From: Shouchella tritolerans
Lineage (GTDB): Bacteria; Bacillota; Bacilli; Bacillales; Bacillaceae_D
Reading direction: 5' to 3'
DNA length: 64,000 nt
Assembly: GCF_025770735.1 (NCBI RefSeq)
Contig: NZ_JAODPB010000003.1
Location: 1 to 64,000, forward strand
Shown: positions 7,585 to 16,433 of the stretch, in pieces
Numbering within the stretch: position 1 is the first letter of the stretch
How the letters are laid out: each line of letters begins with the position of its first letter
Made by a program: the position numbers and the translations under genes
Notes under the pieces: generated by a model
Seen by the model: only the letters and a program-made list of their open reading frames with translations
Databases searched by the model: none
Told to the model about the DNA's origin: nothing

Positions 7585-7616
7585 TTCAAAAATGAAATCA
7601 TGATTTCATTTTTGAA
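7585..7616. promoter_or_regulatory. Perfect 32-bp palindrome overlapping the regulator 3' end
   Basis: Sixteen bases (7585-7600) are the exact reverse complement of 7601-7616. Each half contains TTCA-N5-TGAA-like elements, and it lies about 170-200 bp upstream of the sigma-54 promoter, a typical enhancer distance. The motif TTCAAAAATG recurs at 9532-9541 just upstream of the regulator gene. It is probably the upstream activating sequence for the adjacent regulator. Confidence 0.6.
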
Positions 7617-9498
7617 TGGATAGTTTGCGCCATAAAGTGGTTTGGCTAATTTTGTAGTGGTTGCAGAATTCCTTTTTTGTTCCATTAAATTGGCTGTATA
7701 GTTGTGCCCAAAGGTGACGTTCCATTTCTTTAAAAGAGGTTGAAATCGGAATGGTTACTTCTCCACTCTTTTTTTTCGCCTTGTTTAATAGCAAATGGAC
7801 TCCTTCTGCTGTAATCACACTTCCTTGATAAGTAATGACCAATCTCTTCATAAAGTTTTGTAATTCACGTGCATTCCCATCCCAATTCATAGAGAGTAAT
7901 GGCCGAAGTGCGCTGTTTGCATCATTGATTTTTAAATAACGGTTTTCTCTTTCCATTTCTTTATTTAAAAAAAGGGTAGCGAGAGGGATAATGTCCTCTT
8001 TTCTGTTGCGTAAAGGCAATAAGTCCAATGTTAAAGTAGAGATACGGTAATAAAGATCCTCTTTAAATTCTCCACGACTGATTAGCTCATCCATTGGTTG
8101 ATTGGTTGCACAGATAATACGTACGTTGACAGGGATGTTCTTTGCCCCTCCTACTCTACGGACTTCCTTTTCTTGCAATACTCTTAAAAGCTTTATCTGA
8201 AAACTACGGGGCATTTCATTGATTTCATCAAGAAATAGGGTCCCTTCATGGGCCATTTCAAATAACCCTGCGCGCCCACCTTTTAGTGCGCCGGTAAAAG
8301 CACCATCTTCATAACCAAATAATTCACTTTCAAGTAAGTTTTCATTTAATGCCCCACAGTTTAATGATACAAAAGGTTGGGCATGTCGATCGCTTGCATT
8401 GTGAATACTTTGAGCAAATAATTCTTTGCCTGTGCCTGTCTCTCCATAGATTAAGACAGAACCTTCTGAGCGTGAAAAGGCGGCAGCTTCGCTAACCAAT
8501 CTCTTCATTTCCTTATTCTCACAAACGATATCTGCAAAAGTATGCTTTGCTGTAAGTCCTTTTTTGTATACTTCTTTTCGAATTTTCATCTCCAGTTTCT
8601 GAAAGTCCGCTAGTCTTTCGAATACTTGAATCGCACCAACGTACATATCGTTAGAAAAAATAGGGGTGGTGGTTACGAGCATTTGTTGATTGTTAATAGG
8701 TGTCAGGATGTTTCTTTGAATCGTTCGGGCTTGAAGTTGATCTTGCAATTCCTCACTCTTAAAGATATCGGTGTAATTGAATTCAGGTAACGCTTCCTTC
8801 AATTCTGGAAAAATATGTTTAGCTTGTTCATTAAACATTTTAATGTTGTCATTTGCATCGACGTTTATAACCGCTTGAGGGACAACTTGAAGAATCGAAT
8901 CGAGTTCTTTTGTTTTAGCTTCTTCTTCGAATTGAATGTTTAATGTTTCAATCGCTTGTTCAACAGCGAAAACAAGTGCTTCTTCACCTGATTTCACTAA
9001 AAAAGAAGGAATAGTTGCTTCACTACCTACCTCAGTAGCAAACCTGTCCCCAATAATGGCATCGGCTGTTTTCCTTTTACTTAACTGTTTAATGTATTCT
9101 TTTGCATAAGCTTGGTCTCGATAACTTTCTATATTAATTTGTAATGAACCGAAGTCACATTCAATAAAATCCATATCATTAAATATCCCAGCAAAAAACA
9201 TGACCTGAATACGTTGATAGCCTTTATTGTATACAGAAGTAATGGAACGGAGCAGATCATATGGGGTAACGGGAATTTTAATGAATGGGATAGAGGTATG
9301 GCTTCGGAGAAATTCACCTAACCCACCTCTTGAAACAATCGCGCTGGTCGATGGAGATATTGTGTCGAGGTTTTTCTCATAAGGAAGTAACGTTTCCATG
9401 AAACGGAATTGATAAGGGAGTTCTTTTAGAGAGTTTTCCATTTTAACGATTTGAGCATCTGTTAAATCAAACGGTGCTATTACTAAAATTTCTTTCAT
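7606..9498 (-). CDS. PrpR-type sigma-54-dependent transcriptional activator
   Basis: A 630-residue regulator. Residues ~1-185 form a PrpR_N sensor domain (SRGGLGEFLR...PFIKIPVTPYDLL), and ~195-300 a PAS domain. A central AAA+ domain has Walker A GETGTGKE, the sigma-54-contacting GAFTGA loop, Walker B GTLFLDEINEMP, and R-finger segments. A C-terminal Fis-type HTH follows (KISQTTLWRKL). All parts needed to drive sigma-54 open complex formation are present. The tarD gene with a perfect -24/-12 promoter lies downstream on the same strand, so this is its likely activator, sensing tartrate or a related acid. Confidence 0.9.
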   Translation of the reverse strand: MKEILVIAPFDLTDAQIVKMENSLKELPYQFRFMETLLPYEKNLDTISPSTSAIVSRGGLGEFLRSHTSIPFIKIPVTPYDLLRSITSVYNKGYQRIQVMFFAGIFNDMDFIECDFGSLQINIESYRDQAYAKEYIKQLSKRKTADAIIGDRFATEVGSEATIPSFLVKSGEEALVFAVEQAIETLNIQFEEEAKTKELDSILQVVPQAVINVDANDNIKMFNEQAKHIFPELKEALPEFNYTDIFKSEELQDQLQARTIQRNILTPINNQQMLVTTTPIFSNDMYVGAIQVFERLADFQKLEMKIRKEVYKKGLTAKHTFADIVCENKEMKRLVSEAAAFSRSEGSVLIYGETGTGKELFAQSIHNASDRHAQPFVSLNCGALNENLLESELFGYEDGAFTGALKGGRAGLFEMAHEGTLFLDEINEMPRSFQIKLLRVLQEKEVRRVGGAKNIPVNVRIICATNQPMDELISRGEFKEDLYYRISTLTLDLLPLRNRKEDIIPLATLFLNKEMERENRYLKINDANSALRPLLSMNWDGNARELQNFMKRLVITYQGSVITAEGVHLLLNKAKKKSGEVTIPISTSFKEMERHLWAQLYSQFNGTKKEFCNHYKISQTTLWRKLSIQK

Positions 9499-9656
9499 AA
9501 TAACCCTCCAGCTATATCTTACTAATTACTATTCAAAAATGTAGACTTACTATGTTGCATTTTAGTAATTGGCCGATACAAAATGTATGTTTATTATAAC
9601 AATGTTAACTTTATTTTGGGGGCAGCCGTTCTTGATTTCCGGGGCAGCCGTTCAAA

Positions 9657-9704
9657 GACTCCAAGTAAACTCTTCACATTTGAGTGCTCTTGGAGCTTTT
9701 TTAT
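9657..9704 (+). terminator. Rho-independent terminator in the 9.5-9.9 kb gap
   Basis: CTCCAAG (9659-9665) pairs with CTTGGAG (9689-9695) and is followed by T6. A short direct repeat (GGGGCAGCCGTTC) lies just before it at about 9619 and 9641. The rest of 9499-9924 shows no supportable gene; the terminator probably belongs to a lost gene. Confidence 0.55.
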
Positions 9705-9924
9705 TTATATGGTATGTGATCCTTCAGTGTAAGCATAATGTTCTCACCGTTGAACCAACCTACTTTTGCAAAATTGAATGATATTTTGTTGCGTAAGGTT
9801 ACAATCAATACACTTGCTTATAGTAACGAAAACACAGGATATTTTTTTTAAAAAAAGATTGCGTACGACATTACGTCACAATCTATGATTGCTTATAGAT
9901 TAAAACAAGGAGGAAGGTTATGTA

Positions 9925-11142
9925 ATGGAACAACAATCATTATTTAAAAATAGCCGGTTTATACTTCTGTTTCTCGGAAGTTTTTTAGCGCTTATCGGTT
10001 TTAGCATGTTTTTCATGACAACAACTTGGTTTGTGATTTCTGATTTAGGTTCTTCTAGTTCTTTAGGCATTATACTCATTGCCATTACTGTGCCGCGTAT
10101 TCTTATGATGGCATTCGGTGGAGTTCTAGCTGATAAATTCAAGAAGACGACAATCATGTTCAGTACGAGTTTCATCCAAGGAGTTCTACTAGTTATCGTA
10201 TTTTTATTGAACAATGCAAATCAGTTAACATTTGAATATCTCATCATTTTGGGATTCTTCTTTGGAACATTAGATGCGTTTTCTGGACCAGCAGGCACAT
10301 CATTAATCCCCAAAATGGTAGAGAAAAACCAAATAAAACAAGCAAATGCCGTTCTTCAAGGATTGGGTCAGATTGGTTTTATAATGGGACCTGTTATATC
10401 TGGGAGTGTCATGGAATTTGGTGGCGTAACAACAGGTTATTTAGTCTCGGCTATTATTGTACTTTTATCTGCCTTTTTTATGTTTCCACCTTTCTTAAAA
10501 GAAGGTCCGGTAGACAATACAGTTAAACAAACACCTTTTAAAGATTTCATAGAAGGGTTTTCCTATGTAAAAGCAAGTAAATTTTTACTCACAGGTATTC
10601 TGATCTTAATTACGTTAAACTTCTTTGCCTTCGGAGCAATATCGATTGCCATTCCAATTCTAGTGGAAACGTATGGAGGGTCGCCGATTGATCTTAGTTA
10701 CATTGAGGCTGCTTTAGGGGTTGGAATGCTAGTAAGCACAGCAATAATTGGTATCGTCAAAGTACGCCGTAGGGGATTAACCTCCATTGCTGGATTAATT
10801 GCAACATTACTCGTAGCTATCGCATTTAGCCAAAGTCCTAATTTGTATATTTTGACAGCATTAGCGTTCCTAATTGGATTTACCATGACATTTGTTTCAA
10901 TCCCATTCTTTACTTCAGCACAAGAAGATACTGATCCTCGTATTATGGGGAGGGTTATGAGCATTGTCTTCTTAGCAATGAATGGCTTTGATCCACTTGC
11001 CTATGCAAGTGTAACATTCCTTGTGTCTAGAGGTATTGATGTTCAACACGTGATTTTGTACTATTCGATTGTTGGTTTAATGATTGCTCTTATCACTTTA
11101 TGGAAAGGGAAAACGTACAAAAATTACACATCAAACTATTAA
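9925..11142 (+). CDS. MFS transporter (DHA3-type efflux)
   Basis: A 405-residue protein with about 12 hydrophobic segments. The loop 2-3 motif is GGVLADKFKKTT (family motif A, GxLaDrxxxk), and GPVISGSVMEFGG resembles motif C of drug exporters. The layout is that of the DHA3/MefA group, which export macrolides and other compounds. AAGGAGGAAGG precedes the ATG by about 8 bp. It stands alone. Just upstream at 9865-9890 is an imperfect inverted repeat (TTGCGTA...TACGTCACAA) that could be an operator. Substrate cannot be deduced. Confidence 0.85.
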   Translation: MEQQSLFKNSRFILLFLGSFLALIGFSMFFMTTTWFVISDLGSSSSLGIILIAITVPRILMMAFGGVLADKFKKTTIMFSTSFIQGVLLVIVFLLNNANQLTFEYLIILGFFFGTLDAFSGPAGTSLIPKMVEKNQIKQANAVLQGLGQIGFIMGPVISGSVMEFGGVTTGYLVSAIIVLLSAFFMFPPFLKEGPVDNTVKQTPFKDFIEGFSYVKASKFLLTGILILITLNFFAFGAISIAIPILVETYGGSPIDLSYIEAALGVGMLVSTAIIGIVKVRRRGLTSIAGLIATLLVAIAFSQSPNLYILTALAFLIGFTMTFVSIPFFTSAQEDTDPRIMGRVMSIVFLAMNGFDPLAYASVTFLVSRGIDVQHVILYYSIVGLMIALITLWKGKTYKNYTSNY

Positions 11143-11567
11143 TCCAGCTACACGAAAAGATTACTTTTGGATACACGTAACTAACATCAGGCGGATATAA
11201 AAAAATAGGTATTTTTCTTAGACACGTAGTCCTTATTCCAAGGGCATTACGGAACTCATACGTCTGTATAATCTACTAGGCACCGCAAGGCGTTGCACTC
11301 GGCGGATTAGAAAATCAAGCGGGCAATCACTTTGAACTAATTAGAGAAGGGGCGAATCAAGGATGGTAAGCATGTAAGCGCATTTATCACCAAGAATCAT
11401 CCTAGTGGAGATTGGGCTATAGAGAGGCTGTCTCAAAAGGCCATAGTGAAGCGACCTTTTGAGCAGTCTTTTTTCTATTTTAGATAAGCATAGCCTCAAA
11501 GCCTCATTTAGTAGGAATGCCTATGTTTTCACCAAGAGGACTTCCCTACATATGTTACGACATTTCC
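11143..11567. other. Gap with gene debris and a terminator
   Basis: No intact gene. A stretch at about 11280-11370 reads on the plus strand like the remains of a coding region (ALGGLENQAGNHFELIREGA) without start or context. A hairpin (TCTCAAAAGG/CCTTTTGAG, about 11428-11474) with a T run can act as a terminator, in either direction for MFS and the convergent DUF2812 gene. Confidence 0.4.
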
Positions 11568-12290
11568 CTATGCTCTCCTTCCTCCCAATCTATGTTTCAG
11601 AGACATGATCATCCAAATAGCAGTCGGAAACGCAATTGCCCCAATTACTATATAGGCTAAAAGGCGAACGGGGCTGTCAGTGCCGGTGGCAATTATTAAT
11701 GTAGTCATCGCAACTAGGAAAAGAAGAGGCGGGACCATCTTCGTTAGATTCACTAAACTTTTTCTTCCTTCTGCCTTCCATTTGTTATTGTAAATTGCAA
11801 GGACTGTCCAAGCGGTTGGAATGGCAATTATAGTGAGTACGGTAGCTATTACAACCAGTGTCGTATGTAAAAAACCGGAGCTTAAGAATGCCCCCCACCA
11901 CGAGAGTATTGATAATAAGACTGCTGAGAGTGCGGTCCATTTTATAGAGTTTCCAGCGTTGTTATGTTTTTCAATCACTGTTTCCTGATCGCTATAAATC
12001 GGTTTGGTACCAGGTAACCCGCGAAACAAATGAAAATTTCCTTGTGAAGCAATATGCGTCCATCCAGCAGAAGAAAAAAAGTCAAAGTATTCTCCTGCTT
12101 CCTCCTCATTTAATGAACGATAATCAATACTATAGATGTAATCTGCGCTTTGTCCTTTTTCAAGTGTATATCCCATAAACTTAAAGTCACTGACATGCCA
12201 GCCCTTTAAAGAAAATTGCCGTAACTTCTCCATGTCCTTGTCCTCAGAAAAGGCTAATCCACCTGACATCATATACTTTGTTTGTCTCAT
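11568..12290 (-). CDS. DUF2812 domain membrane protein
   Basis: A 240-residue protein. The N-terminal ~100 residues (FSLKGWHVSDFKFMGYTLEK...YFDFFSSAGWTHI...FHLFRG) fit the DUF2812 pattern. The remainder has about four membrane helices, including WTALSAVLLSILSWWGAF and LLFLVAMTTLIIATG. Its start overlaps the stop of the padR gene by 4 bp, so the two are translationally coupled. DUF2812 proteins are regularly paired with PadR regulators, but their function is not established. Confidence 0.8.
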   Translation of the reverse strand: MRQTKYMMSGGLAFSEDKDMEKLRQFSLKGWHVSDFKFMGYTLEKGQSADYIYSIDYRSLNEEEAGEYFDFFSSAGWTHIASQGNFHLFRGLPGTKPIYSDQETVIEKHNNAGNSIKWTALSAVLLSILSWWGAFLSSGFLHTTLVVIATVLTIIAIPTAWTVLAIYNNKWKAEGRKSLVNLTKMVPPLLFLVAMTTLIIATGTDSPVRLLAYIVIGAIAFPTAIWMIMSLKHRLGGRRA

Positions 12291-12604
12291 TCTCCAGCCT
12301 CCTGTAATCCTTTTTCTGCCAATTGAATCACCGTTTTTCTAATTTTCACGGCTTCCTCTAGCACTTCTTTGCCTCTTTCGGTAAGTAAATATGTTTTACG
12401 TCTTGAATCCGATCCGTCATACAAATAAATCCATTCTTGTTTTAATAACTTCTTTATAATCGTGTACATGGAAGCAGGGCCTATCGTGATCGCGCCATTT
12501 GTTGTTTCTTCAATTAAATTCATAATAGCGTAACCATGCCTCGGTTTCGTTAAAGCAGCCATAATATAAAACATTGAATCGGTTAACAGCTCAGTTGTTT
12601 TCAA
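12287..12604 (-). CDS. PadR-family transcriptional regulator
   Basis: A 105-residue winged-helix protein with the PadR core: MFYIMAALTKPRHGYAIM, GAITIGPASMYTIIKKL, and the wing DSRRKTYLLTERGKEVL. It is first in a two-gene operon with the DUF2812 protein and probably represses its own promoter. Repeated TATATC/GATATA elements lie just upstream. Confidence 0.88.
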   Translation of the reverse strand: MKTTELLTDSMFYIMAALTKPRHGYAIMNLIEETTNGAITIGPASMYTIIKKLLKQEWIYLYDGSDSRRKTYLLTERGKEVLEEAVKIRKTVIQLAEKGLQEAGE

Positions 12605-12661
12605 AAGCTCACCTCACTTCTCTAATGAGATTGTATCAAGCAGTGATATATCCAATAACAA

Positions 12662-12680
12662 TATATCAATATACGATATA
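12662..12680. promoter_or_regulatory. Putative PadR operator
   Basis: TATATC (12662-12667) and GATATA (12675-12680) form an inverted repeat with a 7-bp spacer. Further ATATC and GATAC elements lie on either side (about 12646-12726), suggesting several sites upstream of padR. Confidence 0.45.
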
Positions 12681-12938
12681 AAAAGCAATAGTTATATCAT
12701 AATTTGATACATCAATTTGTGATACGTCTAAAAAGACCCATACAATCGGCCCTTCGCAAAAGTAGAAAGCCAACCATAAAGACTTCTCGAATAGCGTAAG
12801 CAGCAGCGATACGAGGAAAGACCTAATCATTTTCGCAAAAAGAGCAAATGAAAAGAAGAGGTTAGGTTTTGCGGCTTTTCCGGTTAACGTATAATAATTG
12901 TACGTCCCAGTATTGATAAGGAAGGAGCGTGGTTGGAA

Positions 12939-13265
12939 ATGAGTCACTTAGCACGTACATATAAATTGCCTTATTATGCGGTTGTCTTTGCTTCAGAGCG
13001 AACGGAAGGGGACAATGGTTATGGTGTTATGGCAGCAAAAATGGTCGAATTAGCAAGTAAACAAGAAGGCTATTTAGGGATCGAAAGTGCAAGAGATTCA
13101 AATTTGGGCATTACCGTTTCTTACTGGAAAACACTCGAGGATATCGCCGCTTGGAAAGCACATGCAGCTCACCAAGTCGCTCAAGAACGTGGAAAAAAAG
13201 AGTGGTATAGTCGATTCGTCGTACGTGTATGCAAAGTAGAGCGTGATTATTTATTTGAGATGTAA
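12939..13265 (+). CDS. Antibiotic biosynthesis monooxygenase (ABM)-domain protein
   Basis: About 108 residues forming a single ABM ferredoxin-like fold: YYAVVFASERTEGDNGYGVM, the central QEGYLGIESARD and SYWKTLEDIAAWKAHAAHQ. Family members act as small heme- or quinol-related monooxygenases or have unknown roles. GAAGGAG precedes the start; ATG 12939 is chosen, with TTG 12933 also possible. A TATAAT box (12890-12895) is upstream. It is transcribed alone. Confidence 0.75.
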   Translation: MSHLARTYKLPYYAVVFASERTEGDNGYGVMAAKMVELASKQEGYLGIESARDSNLGITVSYWKTLEDIAAWKAHAAHQVAQERGKKEWYSRFVVRVCKVERDYLFEM

Positions 13266-13402
13266 GAAAGGCGAAAAAATGGAGGGTCGTAAGAAATAAA
13301 TACTTTATTAAAGAAAAATTAAACTTACAAAATGCAACATATATTTTACATTGGGCATTCTCTATGTTACAGTAAACCTGTAATAAGAAGATGGGCGTTT
13401 TT

Positions 13403-13585
13403 TTGGAGAACAGAGTGAAGCAGGCAAGAAGGGATTGAGGACTAACTCAAGGGGAACTTGCAGATAAAGTAAATGTTTCTAGACAAACGATTGGGTTGAT
13501 CGAAAGAAATCGCTATAATTCGTCTCTTAAACTATGTATAGCTATCGCTAAGGCATCATTAGACCAATTATTTTGGGAGGTTTGA
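13403..13585 (+). pseudogene. YozG-type Xre/HTH regulator with an in-frame stop
   Basis: The frame reads ENRVKQARRD, then TGA (13436-13438), then GLTQGELADKVNVSRQTIGL and onward to LDQLFWEV and a stop at 13583-13585. This is the 65-residue Xre family (MENRVKxARRDLGLTQxELA) with a stop where Leu is expected, and three residues missing near KASLDQL compared with the usual KALxKTLDQL. The stop would prevent the full protein. The intact membrane gene directly downstream is the usual partner of such regulators. Confidence 0.7.
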
Positions 13586-13588
13586 AGC

Positions 13589-14062
13589 ATGAAGTCATGG
13601 ATAAAATATTTACTTCCTAACGATGAATATAAGAAGCAAAAGCTTTTGAATTTTTTAGCAGAGGGTTTTGTAATAAGTATTCTTATGAGTGTTGTGTTCA
13701 TGTTGGCGGAAACTATATTCTCTTTGAATATGGATGCTTCAATAGCATTATTTATTCCTGTTGTTGTATCGATCACATATATTCTAATAGGTTATGTGAG
13801 TAGTGGTACAGAATTTAGTAATGTAGCTACTAGTACTGATTTCCAAAGTGAAAGAAGAAAGATAGTAGGCAGTTCAATCACTTTCGGTTTTATATTTTCT
13901 CTACTTTCCATTTTGGTAACTGGTCTCCCAAAAACAATTGGAGATCTTATAACTTTGTCAGGTCTAGGTGTAATAGCGTGCATCTTGATGTTCTTATTAA
14001 ATATGTTTTCTTTACACCGATCTTATAAAAAAAACAAAGACTTACTAGATGACGAATATTAA
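13589..14062 (+). CDS. Small membrane protein, partner of the Xre relic
   Basis: A 157-residue protein with four predicted membrane helices (about 25-45, 50-70, 92-112 and 118-138) and a short basic C-terminus (HRSYKKNKD). The start is supported by GGGAGG 8 bp upstream, and it lies only 3 bp after the HTH relic. The opening LLPNDEYKKQ resembles the start of Bacillus membrane proteins that accompany small Xre regulators; function unknown. Confidence 0.65.
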   Translation: MKSWIKYLLPNDEYKKQKLLNFLAEGFVISILMSVVFMLAETIFSLNMDASIALFIPVVVSITYILIGYVSSGTEFSNVATSTDFQSERRKIVGSSITFGFIFSLLSILVTGLPKTIGDLITLSGLGVIACILMFLLNMFSLHRSYKKNKDLLDDEY

Positions 14063-14458
14063 AAGATGGGTAAACAATCAGAGCCTCCTTGGCAAGGATG
14101 GAGTGTCAAACGAGCATGACCCTGTCATTTCAGTACCAAGAAGACTCAAGATAAATTCTACATAATTCTAGAAGGTGATCAATTAAAGAAACTACTCTAG
14201 TATTAGCGAGGAGAATTTCAAAGTTTATTCACTATGTCGGCTTCCTTAGCAAGCATTGAGACGATTTTCACTCCTTAAAGCAATCAAGAGAAGGGAGAGA
14301 ATGTCTTTATCAACATCTCCAAGCGACGATAGTTACTTCAAATCCTTCTTGTTCATCCCGTCCATAGGCTTTGCTCATAAAACCACTTTATTTCCACCTT
14401 GACTCGCCCCTACACTTTGAATGATTAGTTTTTTAGGCGACGACTACTCTAGTCACAC
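14063..14458. other. Gene-free stretch
   Basis: I see no gene, RNA or strong terminator here. Short minus-strand pieces near 14300-14430 look vaguely like transposase debris but cannot be defended. Confidence 0.3.
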
Positions 14459-15946
14459 CTAAGCCTCCTGCCGTGCTTTTCTGCTTGAACGTATGATAAA
14501 CAACAGGCTAATGATTGTCAGCACAACGAAAATGAGTGAGATGGGACGCGAGACAAACGGCACCAAGCTTCCTTCTGTTAGAATGAACGATGTGCGCAAG
14601 TTCATTTCAAAAGTGGAGCCTAGCAACAACGTGATGACCAACGGAAGCGTCGGAAAATCAAGCTTATGGAAGGCGTAACCAATGACGCCAAAGATGATCA
14701 TAATCCAAATATCTTCTACGCGATAGCCAATGTTATACGCGCCAGCAATGCTCATTACAAGCACGAACGGAAGCAGATAGACTTTCTTTAGAGACAGCAT
14801 TCGCGGGAAGAGGCGAATGCCTACTGTCATCATAAGCACATACATCATAATGACAGCGATAAAGAAAGAAATGAATAGATTGACGATGAATTCCGGCTGG
14901 TTTTGAAACAACAACGGCCCTGGTTGGAGCCCTTGAATTTGTAGACCACCCAACAGAATCGCCGACACTGAATCTCCTGGTATCCCAAGGGCAAGCAGTG
15001 GAATCAGGTTTCCGGCAATGACGGCGTTGTTGGCAGTCTCGGAGGCAATCAGCCCGTCAACATTTCCTTTTCCGAATGTCTCTGGTTCTTTGCTTGCTTT
15101 TTTTGCTTGATCATAGGAAACGAAATTTGCCAATGTTCCGCCGATTCCTGGTAAAATGCCAATCGAGGTTCCGATTAGGCTCGAGCGCAAGTAATTGGTC
15201 CAGGATGCGCGAATTTCACTTAGTTTTGGATAAATGTTTTTCATAGAGATTTTTGGAATAATTGTATTTTGATGTCCGCCTTCTAGTTCAATAAACACTT
15301 TTGACACGACAAACAAACCAATCATTGCTGGGATGGCAGTGATGCCGCCCGCAAATACATCTAAGCCAAATGGGTTTCGTTCGGCAGAATTGAGGGGGTC
15401 AAAGCCAATTAAGGCAATGCCTAAGCCAACGATGGCAACGAGTGAACTTTTTAGAAAGTTTCCTGTTAGGCCAGCGACCGTAATAAACGCGAACAAAATG
15501 ACCATTGTGTATTCAATTGGGCTGAAACGTAAAGCAATAGACGCTAGCTGAGGAGCCAGCGTAACAAGGAAAAAGAGCGAGACAAGAGAGCCGATCAAAC
15601 TGCCCATTGCGCCAATGCCCAGCGCTTTGCCACCAAGGCCTTTTTTGGCCATAGGATAGCCGTCGTACACGGTCGTGATCGAAGATGGAGTTCCGGGCAT
15701 GCCAATCAATACCGATGCCACTACACCGCCTGAAATTCCGCCAATGTAGGCGGCAATTAGCATTGCTATTCCTGAGGCGGGATCCATTCCGTAGGTGAAC
15801 GGCAATAAAATCACAATCGCTAACGTTGCAGTTAAACCGGGTAACGCTCCGAAAAAAACCCCTAGTGCTGTTCCTGCAAGGATGTATAAAACAGCAGAGC
15901 TTGTGATGATTTCTATGAATATTCCAAATGCTGTTTGTGCGTCCAT
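14459..15946 (-). CDS. tctA: Tripartite tricarboxylate transporter, large permease (TctA)
   Basis: A 495-residue membrane protein of the TctA family, with the conserved loop GALPGLTATLAIVILLPFTYG near residue 33 and its repeat ILPGIGGTLANFVSYDQAKK near 265, plus PGTPSSITTVYDGYPMAKKG. About 12 helices. It is the large channel subunit that works with TctB and the periplasmic-type binding lipoprotein TctC to import a carboxylic acid with Na+ or H+. It is last in the minus-strand operon, 18 bp after tctB. GGAGGAAC precedes the start. Confidence 0.93.
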   Translation of the reverse strand: MDAQTAFGIFIEIITSSAVLYILAGTALGVFFGALPGLTATLAIVILLPFTYGMDPASGIAMLIAAYIGGISGGVVASVLIGMPGTPSSITTVYDGYPMAKKGLGGKALGIGAMGSLIGSLVSLFFLVTLAPQLASIALRFSPIEYTMVILFAFITVAGLTGNFLKSSLVAIVGLGIALIGFDPLNSAERNPFGLDVFAGGITAIPAMIGLFVVSKVFIELEGGHQNTIIPKISMKNIYPKLSEIRASWTNYLRSSLIGTSIGILPGIGGTLANFVSYDQAKKASKEPETFGKGNVDGLIASETANNAVIAGNLIPLLALGIPGDSVSAILLGGLQIQGLQPGPLLFQNQPEFIVNLFISFFIAVIMMYVLMMTVGIRLFPRMLSLKKVYLLPFVLVMSIAGAYNIGYRVEDIWIMIIFGVIGYAFHKLDFPTLPLVITLLLGSTFEMNLRTSFILTEGSLVPFVSRPISLIFVVLTIISLLFIIRSSRKARQEA

Positions 15947-15964
15947 ATATTTTGTTCCTCCTGA

Positions 15965-16423
15965 CTAAATAAGCAATGTGTTTGGAAAAAACACGTTAAT
16001 GAGATCAAAGACGATGAACAGCACAACCGTTAAGCCAAGGGAAAACGAAATGGACTTTGCTAGGCTGGCTTTCGATTTCTCGCTTAAGTAAAATGTAATG
16101 GCAAATGTAAATAAGGCCGTTGATGTAAAAAAACCGACAAATGTGACACCTAAGGCAAACAGAAAAGTGACGCCGATAATCACGACAACTTTCTTATTGA
16201 CGCCAAATGAAAGAGGCTTCGTTTGCTCCTTGTTTGCTTTTCGAAACTCAAGTAGAATGCTAAGCAAAGAAAAAGCAAAAATCATTGCCGCAATAAGGAG
16301 CATATAATCTCGTTGATTTAATAAATCTTCACGAATCGTTTGTGTTTTTACAGATGTGATACCGTTTACAAAAAGCAAAACGGAAAAGGCAATAAACATT
16401 AGTTGGACACTATATCGTTTCAT
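15965..16423 (-). CDS. tctB: Tripartite tricarboxylate transporter, small permease (TctB)
   Basis: A 152-residue protein with four hydrophobic helices, as expected for the poorly conserved small subunit. It sits between tctA and tctC (18-bp and 10-bp gaps), with AGGAG 8 bp before the ATG. It carries the pattern ITFYLSEKSKASLAKSISFS before the last helix. The assignment rests on size, topology and position. Confidence 0.85.
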   Translation of the reverse strand: MKRYSVQLMFIAFSVLLFVNGITSVKTQTIREDLLNQRDYMLLIAAMIFAFSLLSILLEFRKANKEQTKPLSFGVNKKVVVIIGVTFLFALGVTFVGFFTSTALFTFAITFYLSEKSKASLAKSISFSLGLTVVLFIVFDLINVFFPNTLLI

Positions 16424-16433
16424 ATACAGGCTC

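Noticed and set aside
9569-9781. 70-codon open frame
   Set aside because: It spans a terminator hairpin and a short direct repeat, has no ribosome binding site and resembles no protein.
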